Part shown: positions 30,830 to 39,849 of the stretch, in pieces
Layout of the letters: every line of letters starts with the position of its first letter
How positions within the stretch are numbered: the stretch's first letter is position 1
Assembly (NCBI GenBank): GCA_016293915.1
Contig: JAEDCY010000003.1
Coordinates: forward strand, 1-64,000
Source: Treponema sp.
Lineage (GTDB): Bacteria; Spirochaetota; Spirochaetia; Treponematales; Treponemataceae
DNA: 64,000 nt
Direction: 5' to 3'
Made by a program: the position numbers and the translations under genes
Notes under the pieces: model-generated
The model's database searches: none
Seen by the model: the letters and a program-made list of their open reading frames with translations, nothing else
Told to the model about the DNA's origin: nothing

Positions 30830-32483
30830 ATACACTGTAATTCAGCACCTGCTCAGTAATTAGAGGGATCAGCTGTTTCTTTCGACTAACAACATCCTTA
30901 AGATAGTAAACACCGTCTTCCTGTTTCGGGAAGGTGATGAACTGTGTAAACTTAGGATCGCAGTCAATCAAAAGAACGCTGGAAAGCTTTGTGATATCTG
31001 TTACCAGCAGGCAGGCAAAAAGCCCCTTGTGAGCACGGCGCTCAACAGCAAGCTCTTCCATAAACTCTGACTTGCGGTCCAGGATTTCCTGAGGGTTGCC
31101 AACCTCAATCTGGCTTGCAGTGTAAGTAAGCTTGCCTTCTGTGTATTCCTTCATATCCTGATGGATAATTTCTGAAGCCGGGCGTCCGCCAACTTTACTT
31201 CCTGCCATAAGAATCTCGTTTCCAAGCTCTTTGATGTCCAGGTCGGTGATGCTGGAAAGATATTCTGCCATGTCGCGGTCGGTATCTGTAACGGTGGCAC
31301 TCTGCAAAATGAGCGTGTCGGAGAGGATACCGCAGAGCAGGAGGCTTGCCACATTCTTTGGAATCGGGATGCGGTACTCTTTGTAAAGGCCGGCAATCTG
31401 AGTAGAAGTAGAACCAACCGGGCGGTTAATAAAGGTAATTGGATTTTTAGTTGGAATTGAACCGATGCGGTGGTGGTCAATTACTTCCTGAATCTTATAG
31501 TGCTCAATACCTTCTACTGCCTGAGTAATTTCGTTGTGGTCGACAAGAATTACTTCTACGTTAGGTTCCTTCATCAAATCATGTTCAGAAATAATTCCTA
31601 TAACCTTGTTTTCATCATCCACTACAGGAAGATATTTGCAGTGGGCATTTTTCAGTATGTCTTTGATTTTTGCAATTGTATCATTCTGATGAACAGTTAC
31701 GATTTCCTTGTCGCCCATGACCGAAACCGGCATAGAGTAAGCAATAAGCATTGAGGTTGGAGAAGTTGAATAAGGACTCACAATTACAGATACACCGTTA
31801 GTTTCTGCTAACTCACGCAACTCCTTATCAATCACACAGTTGGAAGTTGTGATGAGAAGCTTTACCTTATGTTCAATGCAGATGCGCTGAATGTCTTCGC
31901 GGTCAGAAGAAATTACAACAATATCCTCGCTGGCGTGAGCTTCCAGTCGTTTCGAAAAACTTTCTGTAGAAGAAGAGCCTACGTGAATAGAAGCGTTGAA
32001 AGTTTTATCTGCGTCTCCGGCAATGTAAATCGGCTGAGCGTTGAGAGTTTTCTGAATCAAGCTGATGCTTGTTGAGAAGCGGTGCTTTTTCTCCGGATTT
32101 AAGATTGTGAGAACTCCGCGGGCAAAACCACTGTAGTGTAGCAGCGACTGGTAATGCCCCTCGCCGTCCACAACCGGCAAAACACGAATTTCCGTCTTTT
32201 CCATCTGCCCAATTGCCGCCCAGACAGAAACATCTGCAGTTACGGTTTCAACCTTGTCCTGCATAAAATATTTTACCTTTGGAACCAGGTCTGGCAAATA
32301 CTCAGGCCGCTGAAGCCCGAACTTTTCAAATATATAAGCAGTCTGCGGATTGAGATGTCCAGCCCGCGCCGCCTTGTATTCAGGATGTCCTAAAAGATTT
32401 TTAAGAGTAGCATAACCGACCGCAGAAACCACCGCGTCAGTATCCGGGTTACGATGCCCGATGATGTAAACTGTTTTGTCCAT
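30828..32483 (-). CDS. ppaC: CBS/DRTGG-containing manganese-dependent inorganic pyrophosphatase
   Basis: A family II (DHH) pyrophosphatase of about 551 residues. The N-terminal GHRNPDTDAVVSA and, after a large insert, IDHHRIGSI, NRPVGSTSTQIAGLY and SDTLIL give the Mn-binding active site. The C-terminal DHHA2 domain has the RRAHKGLFACLLVTDI segment. The insert between motifs holds two CBS domains (DKVETVTADVSVWAAI, NDTIAKIKDILKNAHCKYLPVVDDE) around a DRTGG-like domain, the form regulated by adenine nucleotides. The start at 32483 (MDKTVYIIGHRNPD) is preferred over a GTG 12 codons upstream, since family members begin next to the first motif. It removes pyrophosphate from biosynthesis and converges on guaA, a PPi producer. 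Confidence 0.93.
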   Translation of the reverse strand: MDKTVYIIGHRNPDTDAVVSAVGYATLKNLLGHPEYKAARAGHLNPQTAYIFEKFGLQRPEYLPDLVPKVKYFMQDKVETVTADVSVWAAIGQMEKTEIRVLPVVDGEGHYQSLLHYSGFARGVLTILNPEKKHRFSTSISLIQKTLNAQPIYIAGDADKTFNASIHVGSSSTESFSKRLEAHASEDIVVISSDREDIQRICIEHKVKLLITTSNCVIDKELRELAETNGVSVIVSPYSTSPTSMLIAYSMPVSVMGDKEIVTVHQNDTIAKIKDILKNAHCKYLPVVDDENKVIGIISEHDLMKEPNVEVILVDHNEITQAVEGIEHYKIQEVIDHHRIGSIPTKNPITFINRPVGSTSTQIAGLYKEYRIPIPKNVASLLLCGILSDTLILQSATVTDTDRDMAEYLSSITDLDIKELGNEILMAGSKVGGRPASEIIHQDMKEYTEGKLTYTASQIEVGNPQEILDRKSEFMEELAVERRAHKGLFACLLVTDITKLSSVLLIDCDPKFTQFITFPKQEDGVYYLKDVVSRKKQLIPLITEQVLNYSV

Positions 32484-32885
32484 AGAACTAATTATATCTA
32501 AATGAATATTTTTTGTCACACGGATTCGATTTTGCTAACGCAAAATCATATTTAAATAGTGGCGCTTCGACTTTTTATACCATTTATCTGAAAACTAACA
32601 GAAGCGGAAAGATTGTTTTCAAGACTATTATCAAAAAGAACAACTGGTAAATAAAGATGATGCAATATAAAGAAAAAGGCAGATTTTACGCTGTACTAAC
32701 TTATGCATAAAAAGTGTCTCTTATATCTTTTTTCTTATACTTGAATTTATGAAATTGTATATCTTTCATTTTATTTAATAGACACTCACAATTACAGACA
32801 GAGCAGGTCATTCTGTTAGTTTTTACTAACATTTATTTCGTAAATCAATGACAAAGGAATCTGAGAGTGATATACTATATTTATT
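32484..32885. other. 402-bp intergenic region without a recognisable gene
   Basis: AT-rich. It holds a GATTTTGCTAACGCAAAATC hairpin near 32529 and an inverted AGTGTCT/AGACACT pair (about 32707 and 32783). A very short ORF at 32657 (17 codons) is not convincing. TATACT at 32871-32876 is a likely -10 for the PHP gene. The middle shows nothing I can identify. Confidence 0.5.
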
Positions 32886-33602
32886 ATGAAAACATACAAA
32901 TACGAAACTCACCTACACACTAGTGAAGCCAGTAAATGCGGCTCATCACAGGGCGCAGAATATATTTCAGTTTATAAAAAACTTGGATACGATGGTATTT
33001 TTGTAACAGATCATTTTTTTGGCGGAAACACAGCCGTTTCTCATGAGCTCGACTGGAAGTCACGCATTGAACAATATTGCAGCGGTTACGAACACGCACT
33101 TGAAGAAGCAAAACGTCAGAATGCTATGGACGGGGGAAACTTTAAGGTATTCTTTGGAATTGAACAGACTTTCCAGGGCGATGATTATCTGATTTACGGA
33201 CTTGATAAAAACTGGCTTTTAGATCATCCCGATGTTGAATCAATGAATCACCAGCAGCTTTTTGATGCTGTAAACCGGGAAGGCGGACTTATGATTCAGG
33301 CTCATCCGTTCAGACTTCGCGGCTACATTGGAGCAATTCATCTGCATCCGCGTGAAGTTCATGGTGTAGAAGTTTACAATGGCGGAAACACACCAGATCA
33401 AAATAATCTCGCCCTTGTTTATGCACAAACTTACGGTTTTCCTATGACCAGCGGCTCAGACATTCACAATATAGGCTTTGCCCAGGAAGAAAAAATCGAA
33501 GGCACAATGGCTGTTGGTGGAATGGAATTTGAGACACTACTCACTTCAATAGATGACTATATAGAAAGAATAAAAAATAAGCAGGGTTCTATAATTAAAT
33601 AG
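32886..33602 (+). CDS. PHP-domain phosphoesterase
   Basis: A 238-residue stand-alone PHP protein. Metal-binding motifs: YETHLHTSEASKCG (residues 6-19), GIFVTDHFFGG (about 38), FGIEQTFQGDDYLIYG (about 93), QAHPFRLRG (about 138) and SGSDIHNIGFA near 196. This pattern matches PolX/YcdX/histidinol-phosphatase-like hydrolases; the substrate cannot be told from sequence. It is cytoplasmic and monocistronic. TATACT lies 9 nt before the ATG with no Shine-Dalgarno. Confidence 0.88.
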   Translation: MKTYKYETHLHTSEASKCGSSQGAEYISVYKKLGYDGIFVTDHFFGGNTAVSHELDWKSRIEQYCSGYEHALEEAKRQNAMDGGNFKVFFGIEQTFQGDDYLIYGLDKNWLLDHPDVESMNHQQLFDAVNREGGLMIQAHPFRLRGYIGAIHLHPREVHGVEVYNGGNTPDQNNLALVYAQTYGFPMTSGSDIHNIGFAQEEKIEGTMAVGGMEFETLLTSIDDYIERIKNKQGSIIK

Positions 33603-33638
33603 TAATATCGGGGATGACCAATAAGTTTATTTCCTATA

Positions 33639-33787
33639 GATTCCGAACTTGTTTCAGAATCTATAGTCCTAGATATAGTGTAGATGCTGAAACATAGGGA
33701 GCGGCACTGCGTAGCAGGGCAAAAATAGTCCAGTGGACTATTTTTAGCGAGTCTCCGAGCAGCTGTGCTACAAAGGTTCAGAATGAC
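33639..33787. repeat. Palindromic repeat pair interrupted by a second element
   Basis: GATTCCGAACTTGTTTCAG at 33639 and a second palindrome starting GATGCTGAAACA (33683) whose other half, GGTTCAGAATGAC, does not appear until 33775. The 80-bp insert between them (about 33695-33774) starts TAGGGAGCGGC, includes the hairpin AAAAATAGTCC/GGACTATTTTT (33721-33745) and AGCGAGTCTCCGAGCAGC, and recurs inverted at 35165-35234. Confidence 0.8.
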
Positions 33788-33866
33788 AATAATTTTTAGA
33801 CAGTCCCGACAATTAAAAACTTTGCTGATTTTTCGATTTTAAGAACTTGGATGATTTCTCGTTTTT

Positions 33867-33895
33867 TTGACAAATCCCTGTTTCAAGGTTAAAAT
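33867..33895 (+). promoter_or_regulatory. Promoter of the diguanylate cyclase gene (leaderless)
   Basis: TTGACA at 33867-33872, 17-bp spacer, TAAAAT at 33890-33895, and the ATG only 8 nt further, without a Shine-Dalgarno. Confidence 0.65.
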
Positions 33896-33903
33896 TATGG
33901 GAT

Positions 33904-34957
33904 ATGAAGAACAATGCTTTTGCCAGGAAACTTGCCATAATTCTTGGATTTTTTGGTATATCCGCTAATTTTCTTGGGACACTGATTTCACTTTTTACGG
34001 GGCTTGCACACGTAAGCAGGGCCGAAAATTTTATAATTGATACAATTGTTTGCTTCGCCTGTACATTAATTCTTGCTTTTTTTTTCTATTATTATTGCTT
34101 CAAAACTAAAAACTATAACAGATTTATTTTTGTCTGTATTACCTTTTGTGGATTCGTAACTTTCACAGCAATGTATATTGTTACCGGAAACATTGTGTGC
34201 GGCTTTCCCTTTTACATGATGATTATTCCTGTTTGCTATGGTTTTTCTTTGCCTGTTAAAAAAATCAAATTTTTATTTCCTATTTCAAATTTGATTTTTT
34301 ACATTGTACTCTTTGTTCTGACTTTTACAGCCCCATATTTTCCGGGCCGTACAACTCTTTCAAACACGAGCATGATTCAGCATTGTACAAGTTTTTCTGT
34401 AACATACCTTTTTTTATTTTTTGTCTGCTTTCTTGTTTCAAAACAATTTATGAAACAGAATCAAAAGCTTGAAGATTCAGAAAAAAAATTACCGTGAGCT
34501 TTCAAGTCGCGATGAGCTTACAGGCCTTTACAACAGAAGAGCCCTTGATAATCGCGCCGAGCTTGGGTTTTCAAGCGCCATTATTTATGATATAGATTTT
34601 TTCAAAAAGATTAATGACACATACGGGCATCAGATTGGTGATATTGCATTAAAAAATCTTTCACAAATTGTTTTGAAATATTGTTCAAATGAGTTTGAGC
34701 TCTACCGTTATGGAGGAGAGGAATTTGTAATTCTTTCACGTTTACCTGATTCTCTTACTCTCGAACTTTTTCAGCATGTAATGAATGATGTCAGAATGCA
34801 TTTTATTGTAGAAGGAAATTCAGTTACAATTTCTGCCGGCATTGCCAGCTTCTGTGAAGGTTATGAAAACACTATTAAACTTGCTGACGAAAATCTTTAT
34901 CAGGCAAAAACAACTGGCCGCAATAAAATCTATATGAATGGTAAAGAAATAGAATAA
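33904..34957 (+). pseudogene. Membrane diguanylate cyclase (GGDEF) split by a frameshift at an A8 tract
   Basis: Two overlapping frames make one protein. The first (33904-34497, 197 residues) has about six membrane helices and ends KLEDSEKKLP and stop. The second (open from 34469) continues KKNYRELSSRDELTGLYNRR into a full GGDEF domain: DIDFFKKINDTYGH, RYGGEEF active site and SAGIASF. The switch is at AAAAAAAA (34481-34488): one A fewer would fuse the frames into about 350 residues. The enzyme would make c-di-GMP from two GTP. It could be a true inactivation, a phase-variable homopolymer, transcriptional slippage or an assembly error. All catalytic residues remain, so the damage looks recent or reversible. 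Confidence 0.8.
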
Positions 34958-35142
34958 TTAATTTGATTTTTTGGAGTCTCATTTGAAAACACAAATCAAC
35001 CTGATTATAGAACGATAAACATCAACTCAAAGCGCATTATTCTTTAACTTTGTGGAATTGCAGAATAAAGCCGGTTATGAATCTCAGATTGAGTTTTTAA
35101 GAATGGAAACGAAGTAACTTTGAGAACTCAGAATAAGGTAAC

Positions 35143-35312
35143 GAGGGGGCTTCGGCCTTCGCAGCATAGCTGCTCGGAGACTCGCTAAAAACAGTCCACA
35201 GGACTGTTTTTGCCTGCGTTGCAGGCCGCTCCCTACCCGCTAGAAGGGGTAGCCCGAGACACCGCAACGAAGTGAGGAGGCTCGGGCGCAGGGGAAGGCC
35301 TTCCCCTCCTAA
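35143..35312. repeat. Long hairpin-rich repeat element before the symporter gene
   Basis: Part 35165-35234 is the inverted copy of the insert at 33695-33774 (AGCATAGCTGCTCGGAGACT, then AAAAACAGTCC/GGACTGTTTTT, then GGCCGCTCCCTA). It continues through GAAGGGGTAGCCCGAGAC, CCGAGAC...CTCGGGC and GGGGAAGGCCTTCCCC (35291-35306), which parallels the repeat inside the Nudix gene. The 34958-35142 stretch before it has only a short stopless fragment (LQNKAGYESQIEF frame) that could be a gene remnant. Confidence 0.75.
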
Positions 35313-35322
35313 AAGCTAATAG

Positions 35323-36762
35323 CTAGAGTGTCGGATACTTTTCGAAATATGCCTTTGTCTCTTTAGCAACTACGCCACTAAGAACGATGAGGGCAATACA
35401 GTTAGGAATTGCCATGAGGCCGTTGAAGATGTCGGCAACTGTGAAAACTGCATTTACGGTAAAGTAAGGGCCAATTGCAACTGCGGCAATATAAAGCCAG
35501 CGGTAAACCTTAACTGGTCCCATTTTTCCCTTTGTCAAATACTCAAGACATTTTTCTGAATAATAGTCCCAGCCGAGAATTGTTGTAAAAGCAAAGAAGG
35601 CAAGACAAAGCATAAGAAGGAACTGAACAGAGTGACCATCACCGCCGAGAACCTTTGAGAAGGCTGTTGCTGTAAGAACGGCACCCTGAGCACCTGCGTT
35701 CCATTCTGTAACTCCACCAATGATGTCGCCGTAGAAGGCAATTACGATTGCGAGACCTGTCATCGTACAGATAATCAATGTATCGATGATTGTTCCTGTC
35801 ATATTTACAAGGCCCTGCTCTACAGGTTCGTTTGTCTGTACTGCAGAAGCTGCGATTGGTGCAGAACCAAGACCCGCCTCGTTAGAGAAGATACCTCGGG
35901 CAATACCTTTCTGCATTGAGTCTGTAATCTGTTTGAATACAAAACCCATTGCACCGGCTCCAACTGCTTTCCATCCAAAGGCACTCTTGAAAATCAAAGC
36001 GAAAGCTCCAGGAATCTTCATTGCGTTCATGATGAGAATTGAAAGTCCGAGGAATACATAAATTACTGCCATTGCAGGAACAACTTTTTCTGCAACTTTT
36101 GAAATGCGCTTGATTCCACCAATTACTACGAGGGCTGTACAGATTGTTACAATTGCACCTGAAATAACTGTTGCCCAGGTATAACTGTGTTCACCGATTG
36201 TAAATGCGATATACGAACTGTTTGCATCAAAAGCATTGTTTACGGCAGAAGTAATACCATTGATCTGTGTCATTGTACCAATACCCATGATACCGGCAAG
36301 GGCTCCGAATACTGCAAAGAGAACAGCGAGCCACTTCCACTTTGGTCCCATTCCTTTTTCGATTGTATAGAAAGGTCCACCGAGTACGTGTCCATCCGGT
36401 GAAACTTCGCGGTACTTGATTGCCAGCATACATTCTGCATATTTTGTTGCTGTTCCAAGAATTGCTGCAATCCACATCCAGAAGAGGGCTCCAGGACCAC
36501 CGGCCACGAGTGCTGTTGCAACACCAACTATATTACCTGTTCCGATAGTTGCTGAAAGAGCTGTACAGAGAGCCGCAAAGCCTGAAAGCTCACCTTTTCC
36601 TTCATTTTCCTTGAAGATTGATCTGAAGGCACGACCAAACTTTGTGAACTGAATGCCACGTGCACGAATAGTCAGAATAAGACCAGTGGCAAGAATTAAA
36701 ACGATTGTAGGGATTCCCCACACGATTCCGTCGATGGAATCCAAGATAGAAGTGATAGACAT
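35323..36762 (-). CDS. Alanine/glycine:cation symporter (AGCS family)
   Basis: A 479-residue membrane transporter with about 11 helices that imports alanine or glycine with sodium or protons. Family signatures: the N-terminal GIPTIVLILATGLILTIR, LSATIGTGNIVGVATALVAG near residue 70 (the classic AGCS motif), KYREVSPDGHVLGGPFYTIE near 117, GIFSNEAGLGSAPIAA near 290 and TTILGWDYYSEKCLEYL near 390. AAGGTGG precedes the ATG. The gene stands alone between palindromic repeats. The exact amino acid cannot be assigned. Confidence 0.94.
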   Translation of the reverse strand: MSITSILDSIDGIVWGIPTIVLILATGLILTIRARGIQFTKFGRAFRSIFKENEGKGELSGFAALCTALSATIGTGNIVGVATALVAGGPGALFWMWIAAILGTATKYAECMLAIKYREVSPDGHVLGGPFYTIEKGMGPKWKWLAVLFAVFGALAGIMGIGTMTQINGITSAVNNAFDANSSYIAFTIGEHSYTWATVISGAIVTICTALVVIGGIKRISKVAEKVVPAMAVIYVFLGLSILIMNAMKIPGAFALIFKSAFGWKAVGAGAMGFVFKQITDSMQKGIARGIFSNEAGLGSAPIAASAVQTNEPVEQGLVNMTGTIIDTLIICTMTGLAIVIAFYGDIIGGVTEWNAGAQGAVLTATAFSKVLGGDGHSVQFLLMLCLAFFAFTTILGWDYYSEKCLEYLTKGKMGPVKVYRWLYIAAVAIGPYFTVNAVFTVADIFNGLMAIPNCIALIVLSGVVAKETKAYFEKYPTL

Positions 36763-36783
36763 TTTTCCACCTTTCTATAATAG

Positions 36784-36843
36784 TGTCATTCCCGCTTGAA
36801 GCAGGAATCCGTAATGAAAAAGCGGGTGCACCGGCTGAATGAC
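36784..36843. repeat. Variant GTCATTCCCGCTTGAAGCAG palindromic repeat
   Basis: GTCATTCCCGCTTGAAGCAG followed by GAATCC, ending GGCTGAATGAC at 36843: same GTCAT...ATGAC frame as the others, with a different internal palindrome, in the promoter region of the symporter gene. Confidence 0.7.
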
Positions 36844-36986
36844 GTAACAGACTTTTCAACCTCCGCATTTTTCATTAATATTATATCGGATTTTTTGTTA
36901 CTATTCATCATTACATGGGCAGATTTTGACTAATTATTTATAGAAATTTACTATTATAAAGGGCTGTAAAATGCTAAATTACCGCT

Positions 36987-38333
36987 ATGGATAAGAAATC
37001 TCGTGGAGCTTTGCCAATGCTTAAGCTCACCTTGCCAATCGCAATGGAGCAGTTTTTTCGTATTTTAGTTTCTTCTGTAGACACGATGATGTTGAGTTCT
37101 TACAGCAATGACGCAGTTGCTGCTGTAGGCCTTGTTTCTCAATATTCTTTCTTTCTTGTTGTTTTGTTTTCTGTAATTGGTACAGGATGTTCTATTGTTC
37201 TTGCACAGTATCTGGGTGCAGAAAAATCTGAAACCGAATTAAATCATATTGCTCAGGCCGGAACAATTATGGTTTTTGCCATGTCTGTTTTTATGACTCT
37301 TCTTGTCATTTTTGGAACAAACTGGCTGCTAAACCGCTACACGCTGGATCCACTTGTTCGAAAATATGCCTGGCAGTATTTTGTAATTTACGGCGGCATC
37401 TGCTGTTTCTTCCAGGCCTTCAGTCTGCTGCAGGGAGCAATTTTAAGAAGTTACGGTTATACAAGCGAAGCCATGATTGTTTCAATTATTGCTAACCTTA
37501 CTAACGTACTCGGTAATGCTCTTTCACTTTACGGCTGGTTTGGTTTGCCGGTTCTTGGAGTTCCCGGCGTTGCTGCAGCGTCTGGCCTTTCTATGCTTGT
37601 TTCTTGTATTTTGTTCCGTGTATATATTAAAAGAAGAAAGGATGTTGTATTTCACCTTCACGGAATTACAAAAGTTCCACGCGACGCTTTCCGCATGGTT
37701 TTAAAAGTTGGTGTTCCTACTGCAGGAGAAAGCCTTTCTTATAATGTGAGCCAGATTACTATTATGGCTATGATTTCTACGCTGGGAACTTATGCGATGT
37801 CGGCTCAGGTTTATACCATGACAATTCTTCGCTTTGTATTCGTTGCCGCAATTGCGATTGGCCAGGCTACTCAGATTAAGGCGGGATATTTTGTTGGTGC
37901 AAAACAGAATGATATCGTTTACAAAAAAGTATTCAGATATCAGTTAGTTGCAACTACCTGTTCAATGGTTATGATGGTAGTTGTAAATCTTATTAAACGA
38001 CCGGTAATCGGAATCTTTACAGATATTCCGGAAGTTTTTAGCTTTGTAAGTACCCTGCTGATTTATTCAGCTTATATTGAGTTTGGCCGTTCCTTGAACC
38101 TGATTTACGTTGGTGCTTTGAAAGGTGCAGGAGATGTTCGCTTCCCTGTTCTTTACGGCATTTTCTCTAACTGGACCTTCATGGTACTTGGAAGTTATAT
38201 TCTTGGTATTAAGTTTGGGCTTGGACTTGTTGGCTTCTGGCTTGGAATTGGTACTGATGAAACCACCCGCGGAATTGTTATGCTTTTAAGGTGGAAAAGC
38301 CGCAGATGGCAAAAGCATGCTCTGGTAAAGTAA
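36987..38333 (+). CDS. MATE-family efflux transporter
   Basis: A 448-residue exporter with 12 predicted helices in two MatE halves. The first half has LPIAMEQFFRILVSSVDTMML and ALGSVVSQYSF-like AAVGLVSQYSF, with RSYGYTSEAMIVSIIANLTNVLGN near 150. The second half starts at PTAGESLSYNVSQITIM. It uses a sodium or proton gradient to expel cationic drugs or metabolites. Its stop is followed immediately by the next gene's ATG (TAAATG), making a four-gene run with the DUF2156, Cys-cluster and second MATE genes. No Shine-Dalgarno is obvious. Confidence 0.93.
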   Translation: MDKKSRGALPMLKLTLPIAMEQFFRILVSSVDTMMLSSYSNDAVAAVGLVSQYSFFLVVLFSVIGTGCSIVLAQYLGAEKSETELNHIAQAGTIMVFAMSVFMTLLVIFGTNWLLNRYTLDPLVRKYAWQYFVIYGGICCFFQAFSLLQGAILRSYGYTSEAMIVSIIANLTNVLGNALSLYGWFGLPVLGVPGVAAASGLSMLVSCILFRVYIKRRKDVVFHLHGITKVPRDAFRMVLKVGVPTAGESLSYNVSQITIMAMISTLGTYAMSAQVYTMTILRFVFVAAIAIGQATQIKAGYFVGAKQNDIVYKKVFRYQLVATTCSMVMMVVVNLIKRPVIGIFTDIPEVFSFVSTLLIYSAYIEFGRSLNLIYVGALKGAGDVRFPVLYGIFSNWTFMVLGSYILGIKFGLGLVGFWLGIGTDETTRGIVMLLRWKSRRWQKHALVK

Positions 38334-39263
38334 ATGAACTTATTTGATTTTGAATTTGTTGCGGAAAACTTGGAGACCTCGGATTTGTATGGAAGTGACT
38401 CTTCCGTAGCAAACATGTATCTTCTGCAAAAAAAATATAACACTCAATTCAAAATCAAAAAAAATGTTCTTCTCCGCTATTATACAGGCGAAGAAAACAG
38501 AATAGGTTATGCTTTTCCTCTTTTTTTGAAAAACACAGATGCAACACAAAACTTTGATGAAAAACTAAAACATGCACTTGAATTAATTTTTGAAGATGCT
38601 GCTGAAGAAAAACGTGAGCCACGTTTCTGTCTGATTACCCAGGAGCAGAAAAATCAGATTGATTCCTGTCTGGAACGTTATTTTTCTAACCATCGTGTTT
38701 CCTGGAAAACCAACCGCGACGACTGTGACTATATCTATCTTCAAAAGAATCTTTCGGAACTTACTGGTTCGACTTACCAGAAAAAAAGGAATCACATCTC
38801 CCGCTTCAACCGTATTTATGGCAGCGACTGGGAATTTAAATATTATCCTCAGAACAATATAAAGGATGATATTCTTACGGTTTCTGAAACCTGGTTTAAA
38901 GAAAAGGATGGCGAAAATAATCACGATTTATGTCTGGAACTTGAAAGTATAAAACTTGCTCTTGAAAAACAGGCACTTTTTAATTTGAGAGGAGGAGTTC
39001 TTTATATTCACGGAAAACCTGCTGCAATGACACTCGCATCTCCAATTTCAGATACTGTACTCGATGTAATTTATGAAAAATCAATTTTCGAATATGAAAA
39101 AGATGGCTCATACGCTGTAATAAATCAGCAATTTGCAAGGCATAGTGATTCTTTTTTATATCTTAACAGGGAAGAAGATATGGGTATTGAAGGTCTGCGA
39201 AAGGCAAAACTTTCATACAAGCCAACAATGATTCTGGATAAATTTTACGGTAGGGTTGAATAA
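38334..39263 (+). CDS. DUF2156 (LPG-synthase C-terminal-like) acyltransferase-fold protein
   Basis: A 309-residue protein of the double-GNAT DUF2156 family, related to the aminoacyl-transferring domain of lysylphosphatidylglycerol synthase. Signs are SSVANMYLLQKKYNTQFKI near residue 25, YQKKRNHISRFNRIYG near 143, and the C-terminal INQQFARHSDSFLYLNREEDMGIEGLRKAKLSYKP, which is highly characteristic. No membrane helices are present. It starts right after the MATE stop and shares TAATG with the next gene. Its substrate is unknown; modification of lipid or cell-surface groups is a guess from the family. Confidence 0.85.
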   Translation: MNLFDFEFVAENLETSDLYGSDSSVANMYLLQKKYNTQFKIKKNVLLRYYTGEENRIGYAFPLFLKNTDATQNFDEKLKHALELIFEDAAEEKREPRFCLITQEQKNQIDSCLERYFSNHRVSWKTNRDDCDYIYLQKNLSELTGSTYQKKRNHISRFNRIYGSDWEFKYYPQNNIKDDILTVSETWFKEKDGENNHDLCLELESIKLALEKQALFNLRGGVLYIHGKPAAMTLASPISDTVLDVIYEKSIFEYEKDGSYAVINQQFARHSDSFLYLNREEDMGIEGLRKAKLSYKPTMILDKFYGRVE

Positions 39264-39820
39264 TGCTGTCATCTATTCTTTCAAAATCAGATTGTGCTGC
39301 CTGTAAATTCTGCTGCAGCTTTAGAAGACAAAGCCTATGGGAAACTCCGATATTTTTTGAAGAAGATATTGCAAAAATAAAAGAGCTTTATCCTGATGTA
39401 AAATTTCGGGAAATCGAAGACAGTAACAATGACAAGTTGAAAACTCTAGCTGCAAAATCAAAAGTCTACACCTTCGATATTTATGATAAATACAAAACAA
39501 ATGATAGCGAGGAAGAAGCTCCCTGCCCTTTTTTAGATACACAAGAAGGCTGCAAGCTTCCGCCTGAACTCAAACCTTTCGATTGCAAAATATGGCCGCT
39601 TCGTGTCGTAAAAATGCCTGACTCCAAAATCTCGCAAAGCCCTGAGCTCGCCATTGCGCTAACTCCAACCTGTCCTGCAATCAACAAGGTGCCTTTTGAC
39701 AAAGTACAGGAACTCGCAAAAAACGGACTTGGAAAAACAATTCTCGAATATGCAGAAAGTCATCCGCAAATGGTAAAAGAATATTCCGACTTCTTATCAA
39801 AAATTGTATATCTTGTATAA
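39263..39820 (+). CDS. YkgJ-like cysteine-cluster protein
   Basis: A 185-residue protein with the CxxCxxCC-type metal-chelating cluster: SDCAACKFCCSF (residues 9-20), CPFLDTQEGCKLPPELKPFDCKIWPLR near 92-118. The family binds zinc or an Fe-S centre and has no known reaction. It starts with TAATG overlap after the DUF2156 gene, so the pair is translationally coupled. DUF2156 and Cys-cluster genes being adjacent suggests a joint task. Confidence 0.82.
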   Translation: MLSSILSKSDCAACKFCCSFRRQSLWETPIFFEEDIAKIKELYPDVKFREIEDSNNDKLKTLAAKSKVYTFDIYDKYKTNDSEEEAPCPFLDTQEGCKLPPELKPFDCKIWPLRVVKMPDSKISQSPELAIALTPTCPAINKVPFDKVQELAKNGLGKTILEYAESHPQMVKEYSDFLSKIVYLV

Positions 39821-39849
39821 ACGAATCAATCTTTTTACAATAATCAACT

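Noticed and set aside
32484..32519. 12-residue GTG-initiated extension of the pyrophosphatase
   Set aside because: Family members begin adjacent to the first metal motif; the ATG at 32483 fits better, though no strong ribosome site decides it.
34958..35142. Possible gene fragment (open frame containing LQNKAGYESQIEF) after the diguanylate cyclase
   Set aside because: About 30 codons without a start codon or recognised family; too little to call a pseudogene.
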